A DNA stretch of 35,744 nucleotides from Bremia lactucae (lineage: Eukaryota; Oomycota; Peronosporomycetes; Peronosporales; Peronosporaceae). The notes beneath the pieces are model-generated. The model saw nothing but the letters and a program-made list of their open reading frames with translations. It ran no database searches and had not been told where the DNA came from. Positions 1-10,049 of the stretch are shown one piece after another. How positions within the stretch are numbered: the stretch's first letter is position 1; each line of letters begins with the position of its first letter. Where the stretch lies: the NCBI RefSeq assembly GCF_004359215.1, contig NC_090621.1:2540959-2576702 (forward strand), read 5' to 3'. A program made the position numbers and the translations under genes.

Positions 1-406
1 ACTCTGGTTAAGTGTCGTCACGGGAGCGGTAATCCGTCTCCTCGTGCGCACTTACCAAGTAGGAAGTAGTTTTCAGACTGATTTATATTTAATAGAATTA
101 AATACAAATACCTATTTTTACCAATTAAAATGATATCTCTATAGATATCATTTAATATGTATTGCGAGCGTATCTTTATAGATACCTCGCGTAACTGATG
201 ACGCTAGCCGTCATCATGGATGACGCTGGGCGTCATCCCTCCTAATGTGAATGCACCCATGTGCATCACATCCACAAGGGTTGGTCACAAATGTGCACCA
301 TACCCGAGTGTTGGGTCTAATTATAGTAATTGACCATCCCGTTAAGTACACCAAGTGTACTTAACGGGGACTGTCTAACATAGGGGCAACTTTAGCCCGT
401 TACAAA
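1..406 (-). repeat. Truncated LTR of the Gypsy I/II family
   Basis: Homologous over its length to the LTR at 17112-17494 and, inverted, to 27944-28450. Read on the minus strand it starts TGTAACGGGC, the same terminus as the other family LTRs; the window edge cuts off the other end. It carries a row of short inverted repeats: 131-150, 164-190, 196-216, 218-238, 245-271, and a perfect 14-bp arm pair at 338-351/355-368. No polypurine tract or internal element sequence follows at 407, so this is a solo or truncated LTR. Bases 407-627 show nothing I recognise and would be the CRN upstream region. Confidence 0.8.
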
Positions 407-627
407 GGTAGCTGTTTTTGAAGTCCCCGGATACAACGAGAATTTAAAATTAAAGTGGTACATTTTTCGCGAATTACAAAAAGAGTTGCAACTGAAAGAT
501 ATTGACCGACGTCTCGTTTTCACTTCGCCAATTTAAGAGATAGCTCGATTCCTTTCCCGCACCCAGTCTTCATCGAAAGTTTCCGTGAACAATTTTGTTT
601 TCATTTCACGACCATTTCAATACAATA

Positions 628-2646
628 ATGGTCATGCTGTTCTGCGCAATTGTTGGTGTCAAAAGCCACGCTTTTTCAGTGCGAGTAAATGTACGATACA
701 GTCGATGTGCTCAAGAAGGCGATCAAAAACGAAACTTAACACGGTCAAGGCTCCCGCGAAAAATCTGGTGATCTCTTTGAAAAAGAAAGACAATGACCGC
801 GGTACGTGAATAACACTAGCTAAAGTTTACAGCGGTGTTGCGAACGCCAATGGCCTAAAGAGCTTATTGTTTTTGAGTGCGAAGATACGAGCCGTTAGAC
901 TGGCTAGTGGTCATCTGGGCGAATATAGCGATAAAGAAAGAGTTGTTGGAAATTATCCATGCCACGTGCTAGTGCAATTGCCAGCGCAAGGCTCCATCTG
1001 GAAGCTACTTCATGAAAATTGTCCTGCACTTGTGATTGGAAAGAGTTCCCTTGTAACGGGGCACTGCCGCCTTGTACTGCTCCAGTACAAGTCCACTTCG
1101 CACTGCCTCAGTGCGAGTGTTGCCTCACGTCACTTCACATACACTAGTACGTGCAGATGAAGTCTTCTCTTTAAAAGACTTGCTTTAAAGAGGGTTAATT
1201 AAAAACTGTATTAATATAATTAAGTTCTTCTTGTCCATCTACTTAATACTAACTTTATTATTAACTAATACAGAACATGTATTAAAAGTCTTGTCTGTCT
1301 TTCTCTTTGCGCGCGTCCAGCACTGACTGGACCGCGGAGAAAGTAGATATAATGGTCTATATCTACCAGTGGATAAGTTTTTAGAATATTACCATGTAAA
1401 GAACTATTCTCCAAATATTATCTACGTTTTAGATAGTATATTAATTAACAACCTTTAAGTGTTAGTTTCATAAAACGATACACCCGTTACACCCCTCATG
1501 CGCATTTCACCTAACTATACTTTCGGTAGTGGTGTGGTTGCCGACGGAAAGAAGGAGATACTATTGTATCGCCGCTCGCAATCTGTCGAAGAGTGGCAAT
1601 TTATTCAAACGTTTTTTTTCTAAAACGAACGCCGAGCTTTGATAGCGGGGCCACCTGGAACGTACAAATTTTGCGCAGCCTTTGCATTTGCTTGCTCTTT
1701 GGATCGAACAGACTGGGACGTTATGTGGATTCATTGTCCAACTCGCGATGTGGGTCAGTTACAATGTATTCTCTTTCGTGGAGCATCCGAGAAGTCGATC
1801 TGCAAGATCTGCCGACAGAAGAATTAGCCTCAGTATTGCAGACTTTAAAGAAAAAGGCGGTGCTATTCGTCGATGGATATACGAGAAAAAGGTAGAAACG
1901 GACATCGTATCAAACTTGCGTTCAAAAAGTGGCAATATATAAAAAGGGATCGTTATCGTTTGGTCTGTATTAGCTCAATGTTCCCTCTTGGGAAGGAATA
2001 TAAATTAGACGATAGCGAAATCATTACAGCTACTCCAGATGCATTTCCTTTGAAGACCACCGCAAGTCTTCCCGAACAAGCGCCACTGTCCGTAGTATGG
2101 GACGAGATGCTCTTTCGGCTCAAATCATGGACGTTAAAGGCAATGGAGTTTGTTGATTTTTTTAAACACATTAAGAGTAGCGTCACGGACCCACTAGGAC
2201 CGATTCGACGGGAAAATCGTAATCAATTGTTGAAAGACAAATATTTCGTTGCAATGGGATCTGCACGATATATGTTTAAGCTAAGTGGACGCGATGCAGC
2301 GATTGAGTTGGAAAAAACTATTAATGCTGTAGATGATTTCCGAGGGTACGTTAATCACACGCATTTAATTCCGCGAGAGGGACCCGTGACTCGACTTTTC
2401 TCCCGGTATCAAACTGACTTTAGCGCACCCGATTGTCTTTTGAGCAACCATGTGGGAAAAATACTGGCAAGACTACTTGGCCCTGACTTTGTTAAAAGAA
2501 AATTAGATCACTCTTATATTCCAATCGTCAATAGATTTGAAAAAGCAAGGAATTTCGTGAGAGGAATGAATTATATCAAACTGAAACATCTTGAAAAGCT
2601 TGAAAACCAAAGCGGTAGTCAAACGGTATTGCCATATAAATTCTAG
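628..2646 (+). pseudogene. Crinkler (CRN) family effector pseudogene with P-loop NTPase-like C-terminus
   Basis: CRNs are modular oomycete effectors: an N-terminal translocation (LFLAK) domain, a DWL region ending in an HVLV-type motif, and varied C-terminal domains that act in host nuclei. Here ATG 628 opens a typical CRN start (LFCAIVGVK, then FSVRV). Within about 25 codons the frame shifts to VDVLKKAIKNE, then to a degenerate LFLAK block (NLVISLKKKD). The HVLVQLP motif lies at 963-983. The C-terminal part resumes after a solo LTR: LLYRRSQSVEEWQ near 1560, a Walker-A-like GPPG that has lost the GK(S/T) lysine (GPPGTYKF), DVMWIHCP, VLFVDGY, and a 257-residue open tail (1873-2646) with KYFVAMGSARYMF. 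Frame breaks occur near 697, 750, 1620, 1827 and 1880. The NTPase part resembles the CRN/RHS-type domain common in oomycetes. It cannot encode a functional protein as sequenced. The family call is firm; the exact C-terminal subtype is inference. Confidence 0.85.
1052..1491. mobile_element. Solo LTR inserted in the CRN pseudogene
   Basis: The 440-bp block starts TGTAACGGG and ends CCCGTTACA, a 9-bp perfect terminal inverted repeat with TG/CA ends. Flanking 5-mers are TCCCT (1047-1051) and CCCCT (1492-1496), a near-perfect target duplication. No coding sequence lies inside. Removing it brings the CRN N-terminal region next to the NTPase region. It contains several perfect hairpins, for example CTTGTACTG/CAGTACAAG (about 1071-1091), GTCCAG/CTGGAC (about 1316-1333) and GTAGATATA/TATATCTAC (about 1345-1369). 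Because the ends are symmetrical, the orientation is undecided. Confidence 0.75.
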
Positions 2647-2760
2647 TGGACCACCTTGTTTAGGCTTGCGCCTAATTAATACGAGCAATTATTATTAAAG
2701 TACACAATTTAAACAATGTCCAAATTTTTTTACAAGTAAACTTTATTGTAAACTCTTTTA

Positions 2761-5700
2761 TTATGTCGAATACATCCTTCGGAGGGTTCCGAGAATTGAC
2801 ACGACGGTTCCGAGACTGCTTCCATCGTAATAAATCACCTCCTTGTACATCTTTTTAAACCTCTCAAGCTTTTGACTCTTAGCATGAACAATACTTCCAC
2901 CCTGTTGTGCTTGTTTGATCGAACAAAGTCGAATAAGGTCGTGCAATACAGTCTGGACTTTGGCCACAATAGTATGCCCTAATGGACCCAATTCTTCCTT
3001 TTCAAGTCGCGACTCGTTCACGAGTTGAAAATGAAATGCTTCGTACGTGTTCAATAGAATCAATAAAGCATGTTCAATCCCTTCCAGTCGTTGACTTAAA
3101 AGATGAAGTTCCGCAAGTTCTTGATGAATCAATACAAATATTTTTCCAATCTCCATGACGCCAAAATATTTCAAAGCTTTTTCATAATGCCGTCTTGCAA
3201 TTTCCATGTAATTCGTTAGAGTGCAAGAAGTGCCATGCGACTTGCCACCACTCCTGTTCTCTCGTTCCACTTGTAATGTGGTAGCAATCATGCGACGATA
3301 GAAAAAAGCAATTTGGTAATGGGTTGAGGCAAGTTGTTTCGCATCCTTTAATTCCGTGTACAAGGATAAAGCCGAATGAAACAACGAAAGCGCTTGCGTT
3401 TCTCGTGATTTTAATGGAGAAGAACGGTTTCGATCAAGCTCTTCGAAATACAACGTTGCCACGTCCACGGCCCATACGAGATATGTTAATGCTAATTCGC
3501 CCTTGACTTTTTCATGTAAATCCACATCGGCTTTGCTTTGTTTTAGCAACTCGGCTGCTTCACTGCAGAGTTGAACGGCCAATTGATAATGCTCTTCTCG
3601 AGAAGGCACCGATTTTCCTTGTGCAAAGATCTTGTGGAGATGCGCAAGATTGGCGCGAAGTAGTGCGACATTCACGCTATCTAAAGAGCTCCATGAATTG
3701 TTACAATAACCTTTTATCAATGTACTGACAATATAAAGTCGAGGTACCTTCAATATCACTAAAGATCTTGCAACCACGCTTAAACCACTTGAAAGCTTCT
3801 TTATACTCTTGTTTGGCCGCGAGGAAATACTTGCCGAGCTCATTGCTTGCATTCCCAAGCTTCTTCATCATAAAACTATGCAAAAGACCAATACATTGTA
3901 ATCAACTCAATCAACTTGACCATATAAAAAAACATGCTTTTCGTTTCTATCAACAACGTACAAATACAATTCCGAATTTACCATCGGGGACAGTGCTCTC
4001 AAGTACGCAAAGAAAGCCAAAAGAATCATCGTTTCTTCGACATCCAACGGTCTTTGACTCTCACAACTCATTGCATTCTTTTGTACCAATTTCAAGAACT
4101 CACTGTAACCATTCGACAAAGAAACCAATTCTTCGCGCTTTCCTCCCGAGATAATATCATACAACGCTACTAACTCTTGCAATACCTTACCAGGTCGTTG
4201 AGCCGCCATATCACCAATCAAGCCAAGCAACGAGCATCGAAGCTCTGCTTTCGAGGAGCACATGAATAGCTTCTCACGTGAAAGATTACCGTGTCCAATG
4301 CCTTCAAAATCCAACTTTTCAAGCAAAGTCTCGACTTTTGCGTCACACGCGCGTGATGTCCATTCAAGCGGCGGAATACTCTCTGGAATGGAGCTAAAGC
4401 TAAGAAATTGACTTGCTTCGACCAACGTTTCCACCGCTTTGGACCACTTTTGACTTCCTGCATGAATTTGACTCAATTCAAGACACGTCGAGCTAAATTT
4501 GAGCTCCAAACGATGTAATTCTTCCGTTAAAAAACTCGCCATGTCATCCCTTTCATTCTCAGGAGCAAGCTCCATCTCTTTTTCCAAAGATAAAGCATCC
4601 AATCGATCCGTATGATGTCTCAATGCGACGCTATTCTCGTCACGAATGCACTCTTTCAACAATTGTATACTGGCAAGCAGATAGTCTTTGGCTTTTTCAA
4701 GAAAACGCATGGCTTTCATCGAGTCGGCAGTGGTCGAATATCGTGCTTCAAGCGAAAGTAATTGACTGCATTCTCGTAAATATGTGTCGGCCAATTGTTC
4801 ACTAACCGACGAACAAATGGAACGATGCGCAATTCCCCCTTTTTCCGCCGCAATTTCATTTAATAAAGTCATGCACGTGCTTAATAATTCGCGCTGTCGT
4901 TGTTGGAGTTGGTGCTGCAATTGGGGCGTTCCTGCTGCTAATGAACTGAGTAATCGCGATGCACGGGCGGCGAATCGATAGCATAGCATCGCCATCATGT
5001 ATTTCCACTTTAATTGATTTCCTTGCGAAAGAACGTCGACGTCGTAAAGACGCAAGGAGTTTTCACCTTCGTTTCGATGCAACCAGTACGTTCCATTCTC
5101 GCGTGAACAGTTTTCTTGCAAGAATTTGAGCAGCATCGAGGCATTCATACTCACGTCGTGGACATCAAACAAAGGACGACCAGTACCCGACATGTACGGA
5201 ATCTGTCGCGTTTCAACGAGTTTATAGCCACGAACGACGCCCTTGGAGTGCATGCAAAGTGCCAGTTCGGGAATGTTTGCAATGACATTGTCCAAGTAAT
5301 AATCAAGCACAGTGCATACAGAAAGCTCTTTGTCCATATCGTGCAGCTTTAACGAAACAGCAGGGTGTTCGTGGTTTTCAAATAAAAGCACTTGACTACC
5401 GAGAATCTACATAAAACACACAACACGCAGTAATGAGAAAGAAAAGAAAAAGCTGGACATAGAAGCATTCGAGTCTATACACACCATTTTCAGATCATTA
5501 AATTTCCACTTTAAGATACGCTGGAAAGTCTGTGACTCGCTTCGAAAGGCCGAGGCGTATTGAGGTGACGTAAACCAATTCGTTTTGGTCGATATATTTG
5601 GAGGTGTGACTCGATCTTGAGTCCTTGTAGAGCTTTCTTGATTTTTTTTCAATGCTGTCGTCACGACTTCCCTTTCTACCGTCAAAACCGTCGGTACAAT

Positions 5701-6702
5701 CTCCTTCCGTTCGTCTTGGTTGATTCCTACCAATAGCTTGCCACCCTCGTTTCGTGCCTTACTTCTTTTTTCGCGCTTTTCATTTTTCGATTTTTTAATT
5801 GTTTTGTGGTGTTTTTTTAATGTTTGTTTCGTTTCCAAATTTTCTAATTTTTGTCCCTCCGATGCTGAAATTTGCGACACGGTGCTTTCATAAATAAACT
5901 TTTCATACAATAATTGTTGGGTCCTTTTTTCCGATTCGGGAGGTAATTGTAACATTTCTTGGGGAAGATTCTCAAATCCCACGGGGATGTCACTCTCGTG
6001 AAGTTCTCCATCCACGATAAGTGTTTTACCAACGCGATGGACCGCTAAAGAAACCCTCGAGTGCGAATACGGCAGTTTAAAGAGTCGTTTAATATTCTCT
6101 GCAGGTCCTAAGAAGTCGACATTTTGCTCTTCGGAAGCTGAAGCGAGCTCGACGCGATCGCCTCGGAGTTTAACGGAAAGCTGTGGCTCTTCTTGTTGTG
6201 TGGAATCTCCAAGCCGCATGGCAGTTCTAAATTCTTGCGAGATTTGCGATGTGTTGTCGTGTTCAATAATACCACGAAACCCCGACGCCAATTGGTGCGT
6301 AGATGTTTGATGTCTCGGACTATTGGATCCATTGGAAGACGAATCACGCGAGTGAAACGAACTCGTTCTAGAGCGTGAATAAGGCAGTGTTGTTTGATTT
6401 AAATTCGTGTCAAGCTGAAGCTTTTGAAATGGTACAAGGGCAGATGAAGTGCATGACAGCTCCGAGTGAGGGTCACGGGGATCGCTGCTCTCCCATAGCA
6501 CCAGCGGGAAGTCTAACGCGTTGTCAGGGACGGGAAGGGTAATACTGGCATCTTCTTTCCACAGTAGTATGCTATTAGAGCCCACGGGGCTGCGCGCAGG
6601 CGACGCTGGTAACGAGAAGGACGCTACCGCGGGCTGATCCTCGACGACTTGCATTGGAGTTTGTATCGATGCCGCTTCGCACTTAATGTGCTGGTATTTC
6701 AT
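2761..6702 (-). CDS. EDRF1: EDRF1 (erythroid differentiation-related factor 1) homologue, four coding exons
   Basis: My model: exons 6702-5485, 5406-3938, 3875-3748 and 3680-2761; 3735 nt, 1244 aa, close to the roughly 1240 aa of animal EDRF1. EDRF1 is a large nuclear TPR-type protein, named for erythroid gene control in mammals but widely conserved in eukaryotes; its role in oomycetes is unknown. Seen here: a Ser-rich N-terminus; the signature LPYSHSRVSLAVHRVGKTL at residues 210-228; a basic, NLS-like stretch at 296-318; then, across intron 1, FNDLKM|ILGSQ, HPAVSLKLHD, DYYLDNVIANIPELALCMH and TYWLHR, all collinear with EDRF1. The C-terminal half is helical with TPR-like segments (AFKWFKRGCKIFSDIED, then SVNVALL across intron 3). 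Start: ATG 6702 has an in-frame TAA six bases upstream, so it is the first possible start in this exon. Introns 1 and 3 are GT-AG; intron 2 is uncertain. No inactivating lesion is seen, and this is the best-preserved host gene in the window. Confidence 0.88.
3681..3747 (-). other. EDRF1 intron 3 (67 bp, GT-AG, phase 1)
   Basis: Minus-strand donor GAAG|GTACCTCG, acceptor CTCTTTAG|ATAGCGTG. Splicing gives IFSDIEDSVNVALL, which matches the conserved EDRF1 segment. Without splicing either reading frame terminates. Confidence 0.88.
3876..3937 (-). other. EDRF1 intron 2, possibly GC-AG (62 bp, phase 2)
   Basis: The exon 2 frame hits a stop at 3909-3907, while EDRF1-like sequence resumes in another frame (FMMKKLGNASNELG). 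The natural acceptor is GCATAG| (ending 3876). No GT donor before the stop has the required phase. A GC donor at 3937-3936 (GAAAA|GCATGT) does, giving a 62-bp intron in line with the other two. A sequencing error in the 7-T run at 3932-3926 combined with another donor is the alternative. Confidence 0.5.
5407..5484 (-). other. EDRF1 intron 1 (78 bp, GT-AG, phase 0)
   Basis: On the minus strand the donor is ATG|GTGTGTAT and the acceptor TTTATGTAG|ATTCTC. The intron length is a multiple of three and the frame happens to stay open until a stop next to the acceptor. Splicing restores a continuous EDRF1 match (FNDLKM joined to ILGSQVLLFENHEHPAVS). Confidence 0.85.
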
Positions 6703-6845
6703 TGTTTATGATGTCTCGGTTGGAATATTCTAAGAAACAGGCATTCATTTCTAGAGGAGAAGCATTGTGACAGGAGATTTTTTTTAAAACGTACCTTGAT
6801 CCATTTTTCTTGCTGCATTTGTCTAAATGAACCATTTTGCATCTA
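6703..6845 (-). promoter_or_regulatory. EDRF1 5' leader with a probable 65-bp intron
   Basis: On the minus strand there is a strong donor AAG|GTACGTTTT at 6794 and an acceptor TTTCTTAG ending at 6730. This 65-bp segment has the size of the coding introns. The upstream stretch has short ATG-led frames (ATGs near 6840-6830), but none splices into the main frame without a stop, so I read this as untranslated leader with an intron, possibly with an upstream ORF. Confidence 0.45.
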
Positions 6846-7423
6846 GCCTAGCAATCACTATTAACAATAAGTTATCCTATACTCAAAGCAATATGCAATC
6901 TGCAAACATTGTACATCGTACGAAGCGTTATCGTGAGCTGTGGATATTTTGCGCGGTGATTCTGAGATGATATGTATTGAGGGTCCGACTTCGTTATATG
7001 CATTCCGCTTGCATTTCGGAATTTGTGTTTTCCTTTTGAATCGATGTATGCCTAGCTTTTAGGATCTCTATGTGTTGTGTGGTGGGTAGAGCTGGATAGA
7101 GGGCTCGTTGATAAATGAACGGTCTTGTAGTTGTGACAACATGGATACCTATTGGCGTAGCATAATCAAACTGAAGGTCTGGTATCACAGGTTAAAGTCA
7201 AACAAATTGCCCAGATGCCGCAATCCTGTGTCAATGCACACAGGTGGTTGGGAATCGAATTAATTGGTTGTACGTAGACACCACGAAAAAAGGGATTATA
7301 CTAATCAATTGGGGAATACGTGTGGGACGGATGAATCTAAAGCATTCGCAACTCATTTAAACTTTTTTTCTTGTATTTACCACATTGCTACATTCATAAA
7401 ACTATGACTTTTAAGAAACATTT
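6846..7423. other. Intergenic region between EDRF1 and the MLF-like gene
   Basis: No gene recognised. It should hold the EDRF1 promoter and the 3' flank of the MLF-like gene. The short open frame at 6994-7188 (minus) has no recognisable content. The segment near 7186-7215 weakly resembles 16734-16765 (shared GTCAAACA.ATTGC pattern), hinting at old repeat debris. Confidence 0.4.
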
Positions 7424-7498
7424 ATGCTTTCAACAGCTTCAATAATGGTCAAATCAACAGTGAGACTGCCGAGCCTGTCACCATCCTACTCAAAATGC

Positions 7499-8230
7499 TT
7501 ACGACTCCATCGATGTCGACGTCACTTTTTCGTTCGTCTCTTTGTCCTGTTCCAGCCTTTGCTGTTCGTTGGTCTGTTGGTCTTTGATCGTCTTCTTCTG
7601 CGCTTCGCCAAACGGTGTCTGCTGCCACAGCGCCTCAAACTCATCAGGTGTGCCGCTCGAGCACAGCGCCTCATGCTGCCCTTTGTCATCGGGAGTCATA
7701 CGACTCCACGTCGTGCGTAGCTTCTTTCCTTCAACTTGGCGCTCATGGACAGCTTTCAGACGACCTGTCGAATCTTCATAGCGGCGACGCATGCTCGTCA
7801 CGCGTCGGCCATTATTGTCCACAATAGACGAATTACTGAAAGTGTACGAAGAGAAGGCGCGGCGACGTTGATTGTCGTTTTCAAGACTTTGGCTTCCCAA
7901 CTGATTCTGCTGATTTGGATTTGAGGTACTTGGTTTGTCCTTGTTGGACTGGTTCGAATCGTTCGTCGTGGCCTTCTTGTCGTTAAGCTGCACGGATTCC
8001 TCGCGGTGCTGCGTCGCGGGTTGCTGCTCACGTGCCAGCACAGGCAGATCTTTGAAGAAATCGTCATCTTCCATTGCGCTGGGTGCAGCCAGCATCTCGC
8101 TATTCATGTCGAAAGGGAAGCGCGAATGACTCATAAGTCCGTACATGTGCTCCAGGTCCATCATGGACTGCTCCAGTGAGGACATTGGGTACCAGAAGCG
8201 TGGGCGGACGAGATCCCACGTGTTAAACAT
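7499..8230 (-). CDS. Myeloid leukemia factor (MLF1IP)-like protein, 243 aa
   Basis: Single uninterrupted frame from ATG 8230 to the stop at 7499. The N-terminal third (residues 1-60) is aromatic and Met-rich (TWDLVRPRFWYPM, DLEHMYGLM), followed by a low-complexity Asn/Gln/Ser linker (about 85-125). The core (about 128-210) runs FSSYTFSNSSIVDNNGRRV, a basic turn RRRYEDSTGRLK, HERQVEGKKLRTTW and a C-terminal DEFEALWQ. This order (Ser/Tyr strand block, NGRxV, R-rich block, DEFxxxW) is that of the MLF1-interacting/MLF family, small proteins linked to nuclear shuttling and protein-aggregate handling. The last 35 residues are charged and Gln/Lys-rich. It lies on the same strand as EDRF1, about 800 bp away. 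The upstream region has a heat-shock-type palindrome. A partial inverted copy exists at 10357. A generic chaperone cofactor is the alternative reading. Confidence 0.7.
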   Translation of the reverse strand: MFNTWDLVRPRFWYPMSSLEQSMMDLEHMYGLMSHSRFPFDMNSEMLAAPSAMEDDDFFKDLPVLAREQQPATQHREESVQLNDKKATTNDSNQSNKDKPSTSNPNQQNQLGSQSLENDNQRRRAFSSYTFSNSSIVDNNGRRVTSMRRRYEDSTGRLKAVHERQVEGKKLRTTWSRMTPDDKGQHEALCSSGTPDEFEALWQQTPFGEAQKKTIKDQQTNEQQRLEQDKETNEKVTSTSMES

Positions 8231-8350
8231 AGTGGCTCGATTGTCTTCGAAGGTTTGAAAGTGTTTTGTTTGTTCGGTTGCAATTTTGAAAATGAATTGA
8301 GTTGGGCTGGGCTGGGCTGGCAGTTTTTCTTGGTCGCAATAGGAGTTTTT

Positions 8351-8358
8351 TTCTAGAA
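8351..8358. promoter_or_regulatory. Heat-shock-element-like palindrome upstream of the MLF-like gene
   Basis: TTCTAGAA, the head-to-head core of an HSE (TTCnnGAA), lies 121-128 bp upstream of ATG 8230 and is kept at 10228-10235 in the inverted copy. A third GAA/TTC unit at correct spacing is not clear, so the call is tentative. Confidence 0.3.
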
Positions 8359-8463
8359 GTTTGTCGAATGGAAAGTTTCGTGCAGCGAAATCGGGACATT
8401 TCGAAACGAAAACTTGAGTGAGTCATTTCGAGATCTTGATATTTATATTTGAACCTTTTCTGC

Positions 8464-8541
8464 AGCAAGATTCATTATCGAAAAATCAGGAAGCCAAAAT
8501 TACAGTCGACTTCAAATTAGCCTTCCAGAAACAAATGACCG
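8464..8541 (+). repeat. Dispersed repeat unit, copy 1
   Basis: Short form of a recurring unit: AGCAAGATTC, TATCGAA, AAAATTACAGTCGAC, CAAATT, CCTTCCAGAAACAAATG. The next copy follows directly, so the units are arranged in tandem here. Confidence 0.7.
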
Positions 8542-8573
8542 CTGTAGTCAATCTAAGATTTATTTATTAATAA

Positions 8574-8900
8574 CCCATTCAGTGACGGCAGCCAGATCCT
8601 GTATTATAAATTCAGCAAGGTAAAATTACTCTTGACTACATATTGTTGACCTTCCAGAAACAAATGGCTTCGAAGAATGGCGGCAATTTATCATGTCGCA
8701 GACACGTATTGTATAATATAAAAATATTTTTTTTTATAAATGTCACTTGGAAATATCTCCGAATGTGATCCCAGTTTCTTGCTGCATTTTATTGCCTTCT
8801 AGAATCAAAAGATTAGCGGCATTTTAACATGTCGCAGAAACGTTTCGTTGTATTTAACAAATAAAAGAGGTATTAGTTTCAAGCGCAAAATATACCTTTT
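8574..8900 (+). repeat. Dispersed repeat unit, copy 2 (long form)
   Basis: Starts ACCCATTCAGTGACGGCAGC, then CCTTCCAGAAACAAATGGC, AATGGCGGCAATTTATCATG, TCGCAGACACGTATTGTA, then a second AAGATTAGCGGCATTTTAAC / ATGTCGCAGAAACG block. The same order is found at 9720-10005 (inverted) and 11695-11960. Confidence 0.75.
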
Positions 8901-8904
8901 GCAT

Positions 8905-9000
8905 TCAATGACGTCTGAATTCCTTTAATTAATAATCTAGCTCGTCGACATCACCAAGCTTTATGTCTCTTGGTCATGATCACGCATCATTTAGTTTCGC
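8905..9000 (+). repeat. Direct repeat with 9485-9590
   Basis: Shared motifs are GACGTCTGA, CGACATCACCA, TTATGTC and GGTCATGA. Both copies are in the same orientation, unlike the surrounding inverted arms, so the duplication is composite. Confidence 0.5.
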
Positions 9001-9024
9001 CGTATTGGTACTCGGAATTTTTTA

Positions 9025-9255
9025 TCACGTATTGGTAATATTAATAGGTACGTTTAACAAGAAATGATTCAGCAAGACGACTGAAACTTTTTTAACTTTA
9101 TAAATAAAAAACATTTTTTTTCTGCGACATGTTACAATTTCGCTTTTCTTTCGGGGCCGTTTGCTTCTTTCTGGAAGGCCAATATGTAGTCGAGCGTAAT
9201 TTTTCTTATCTGATTTCTTGGTGAAGGATCTGGCTAGCGTTAGAAAAAGATTCAT
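9025..9255 (-). repeat. Dispersed repeat unit, copy 3
   Basis: On the minus strand it reads AGCCAGATCCTTCACC, AAAATTACGCTCGACTACAT, TTGGCCTTCCAGAA and ACATGTCGCAGAAA. The small open frame across it is a by-product; no protein is recognised. Confidence 0.65.
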
Positions 9256-9265
9256 AATTCCTTAT

Positions 9266-9440
9266 GTGCTTTCTAGAAACGGCCTGATAGGAATTGTACT
9301 AGTAATGGGTTAATAAGAGTGAGTAGGTGCCACATGCTATCTACTCAAGTAAGGAGAAAAAAGGCTACCGTTTTAGCAAAGAATCGATAATATTTATTTT
9401 GTGACCGAGATCCTGGAAGCTATGGAATTCATCAATTCAA
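9266..9440 (+). repeat. Repeat shared with 16795-16970
   Basis: Both copies share GTGCTTTC.AGAAACGGCCTG, GTGAGTAGGTGCCACATGC, AAGTAAGGAGAAAAAAGG and GTGACCGAGATCCT, then AGCTATGGA.TTCATC. The second copy is cut by insertion of Gypsy element I at 16971. Family unknown; no coding content seen. Confidence 0.7.
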
Positions 9441-10049
9441 CGGGATGCCAATTCAAAATGTAAGCGCAAACTATTTTGTTCCTTCAAAGGACGTCTGATC
9501 CTTCTCATTCAATAGTAGAAAGTTCGACATCACCATCATTATGTCCCCAGGTCATGACTACGCTTCGAGTAATGTCGACTTATTGCGTTTGCTTTGAAAT
9601 TTTTATCGTAAATGCTAACGTTAATTGCAAGGCTAGAAACATTACAGTTCATCAAGAAGTGCAATGAAATGGAGCAATAGCGATTCGAATTGCTGAATTC
9701 GTTGATAGCGAAAGATTTCCGGTGAGACTGATACCTTTTTTATTTGTTGAATACTACGATACATTTCTGCGACATATTATTAAATGCCGCTTATCTTTTG
9801 ATTCTATTACATTCGGAGATCTTTCCAATTGACGTTTTATTTACTTTTCACATTTTATATAGTACAATACATGTCTGCGACATGATAAATTGCCGCCATT
9901 CCTCGAAACCATTTGTTTCTGGAAGGCAATATGTAATCAAGAGTAATTTTGCCTTACTCAATTTATAATACTGGATCTGGCTGCCGTCAGTGAATGGGTT
10001 CACCCTTTTATATATAAATCTCAGAATGATTACAAGAGCCTTCTGCTTC

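Larger units (their letters stand above)
7424..8900 (+). repeat. Left arm of a large imperfect inverted duplication
   Basis: Contains the MLF-like gene, its promoter and about 430 bp of upstream repeat sequence. The reverse complement recurs at about 9720-10745 in mirrored order: MLF 3' tail, 5' coding part, promoter, CCTTCCAGAA repeat units, then the CTGCGACATG blocks. The axis lies near 9300. Arms differ by indels, including about 450 bp missing from the right copy at a single N. Confidence 0.8.

Noticed and set aside
867..1160. Separate small protein gene
   Set aside because: Its readable part (HVLVQLP) is the DWL end of the CRN pseudogene and the rest runs into the solo LTR.
3768..5352. 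Several plus-strand frames of 60-128 codons
   Set aside because: They lie opposite EDRF1 exons and show no independent coding features.
8223..8468. 81-codon frame upstream of the MLF-like gene
   Set aside because: It covers the promoter and leader; basic low-information sequence, and the copy at 10109-10342 diverges by indels that shift the frame.
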